A stretch of 34,554 nucleotides of DNA, taken from contig JAPPND010000047.1 of the NCBI GenBank assembly GCA_028818795.1, positions 1-34,554 of the forward strand, written 5' to 3'. The position numbers were made by a program, and so were the translations under genes. Of this stretch, positions 34,119 to 34,554 are shown piece by piece; the stretch's first letter is position 1; every line of letters starts with the position of its first letter. The stretch comes from Gammaproteobacteria bacterium (GTDB lineage: Bacteria > Pseudomonadota > Gammaproteobacteria > Pseudomonadales > Azotimanducaceae). Below the pieces are notes generated by a model. That model was not told the origin of the DNA and did no database searches. It saw only the letters and a list, made by a program, of their open reading frames with translations.

Positions 34119-34394
34119 TTACATGTATCCGTAGCAACCGTTGTTTAGGCAACCTGCACAATTCATAAGTTGCTGACACTGCAGGTCACCGATGTCTCCT
34201 CCATCGAAACAATAGGTATTGTCTGGACAACCCGAGTAGCCAGTGCATGGCGTTGGGGCGAAATATGAGGCATACCCTCCGCCACTGCAATATTCGAGGA
34301 AAGCCGAGCCACTCAAGGCCACTACGAGCAGGACTGTAATCAAGGGAGCCAAGAATACGACCAAGTGGGAACGCAGTCGAGTTAGGCTAACCAA
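34119..34394 (-). CDS. Small exported Cys-rich protein
   Basis: 91 residues from a TTG at 34394, with GGAG at 34405-34408. RSHLVVFLAPLITVLLVVAL is a signal peptide or membrane anchor. The remaining 60 residues hold eight cysteines and many Gly/Tyr (for example CTGYSGCPDNTYC and CAGCLNNGCYGYM), suggesting a disulfide-rich or metal-binding miniprotein outside the membrane. It ends 95 bases before the large membrane protein on the same strand, so the two may be co-transcribed. I recognise no family. The start codon is uncertain; coding is supported by the signal peptide and the cysteine pattern. Confidence 0.6.
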   Translation of the reverse strand: MVSLTRLRSHLVVFLAPLITVLLVVALSGSAFLEYCSGGGYASYFAPTPCTGYSGCPDNTYCFDGGDIGDLQCQQLMNCAGCLNNGCYGYM

Positions 34395-34439
34395 CGTCCT
34401 TCATCTCCAATTGTCTGACATCGACTATCACTATGGCCC

Positions 34440-34554
34440 AGGCAAGGGGGGGGGGGGCAAAAAAAAAAAGGTTACAATATGTTGCATTAAGTTGCAATTT
34501 TTTTGGTTACTTGGGCAGGTACCGGGATGGCCCCAACCCGGGTACCCCGGTACC
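34440..34554. other. Low-complexity contig end
   Basis: G12 (34446-34457) is followed by A11 (34459-34469), then AT-rich sequence with a TTGCA direct repeat. It ends in GGTACCGGG (34519-34527) and its inverted partner CCCGGTACC (34546-34554). Composition is unlike the rest of the window, and no gene is present. This is most likely an assembly or sequencing artefact at a contig edge. Confidence 0.6.

Noticed and set aside
1-34554. CRISPR arrays, transposases, integrases, rRNA genes
   Set aside because: No regularly spaced repeats, no transposase or recombinase motifs and no rRNA-like sequence were found; the palindromes at 3.6 and 19 kb are single dispersed copies.

Overview
The window is high-GC, gene-dense bacterial chromosome with short intergenic gaps, RBS-led starts and many overlapping start/stop pairs. 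No 16S gene, ribosomal protein or other lineage marker is present. A Pseudomonadota-like genome is suggested only indirectly, by a YejA-type solute-binding protein, a CobW-family GTPase and lipobox/VapBC/MazEF genes. Three PhyH oxygenases, a sulfatase relic, three toxin-antitoxin pairs and at least four broken genes resemble marine or host-associated heterotrophs with some genome decay. That lifestyle reading is inference.

Layout. 1-2185: 3' part of a CobW/COG0523 metallochaperone GTPase overlapping a WD40 propeller gene. 2305-4630: iron-type alcohol dehydrogenase and a beta-hydroxyacid dehydrogenase (LtnD/GarR-like). 4680-5357: MazEF-like pair. 5396-7910: a sulfatase pseudogene, a VOC protein and a frameshifted serine hydrolase. 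7993-11683: a four-carbon acid-sugar kinase (OtnK), a class II aldolase-type decarboxylase (OtnC) and two tandem cyclase-family proteins. 11684-12530: tRNA-like remnant and VapBC pair 1. 12726-16847: a large FG-GAP lipoprotein. 16884-17623: VapBC pair 2 with its promoter/operator. 17785-20193: enolase-superfamily dehydratase, an esterase relic, palindromic repeats and a CE1-like esterase. 20151-22403: YejA-like binding protein and a small coiled-coil protein. 22428-29317: a second OtnK-OtnC module with three PhyH oxygenases, a TIM-barrel isomerase and a Gfo/Idh/MocA oxidoreductase. 29364-34394: a binding-protein relic, a double ClpX-type zinc-finger protein, a very large membrane protein and a small Cys-rich exported protein. 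34440-34554: low-complexity contig end.

How the genes work together. The central theme is catabolism of four-carbon acid sugars or related hydroxy acids. In the characterised threonate/erythronate pathways a beta-hydroxyacid dehydrogenase (LtnD) and an isomerase (OtnI) make 3-oxo-tetronate, OtnK phosphorylates it, and OtnC decarboxylates the product to dihydroxyacetone phosphate. The window holds two OtnK-OtnC pairs, an LtnD-like dehydrogenase and a TIM-barrel isomerase. These are surrounded by oxygenases, cyclases, an MR/MLE dehydratase and a Gfo/Idh/MocA enzyme that are not part of the known pathway. The second module (23305-29317, six co-directional genes) is the best candidate for an undescribed degradation route. 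The other unusual locus is at the right edge: a permease-like/M1-like/golvesin-domain protein without a visible HExxH motif, preceded by an eight-cysteine exported miniprotein.
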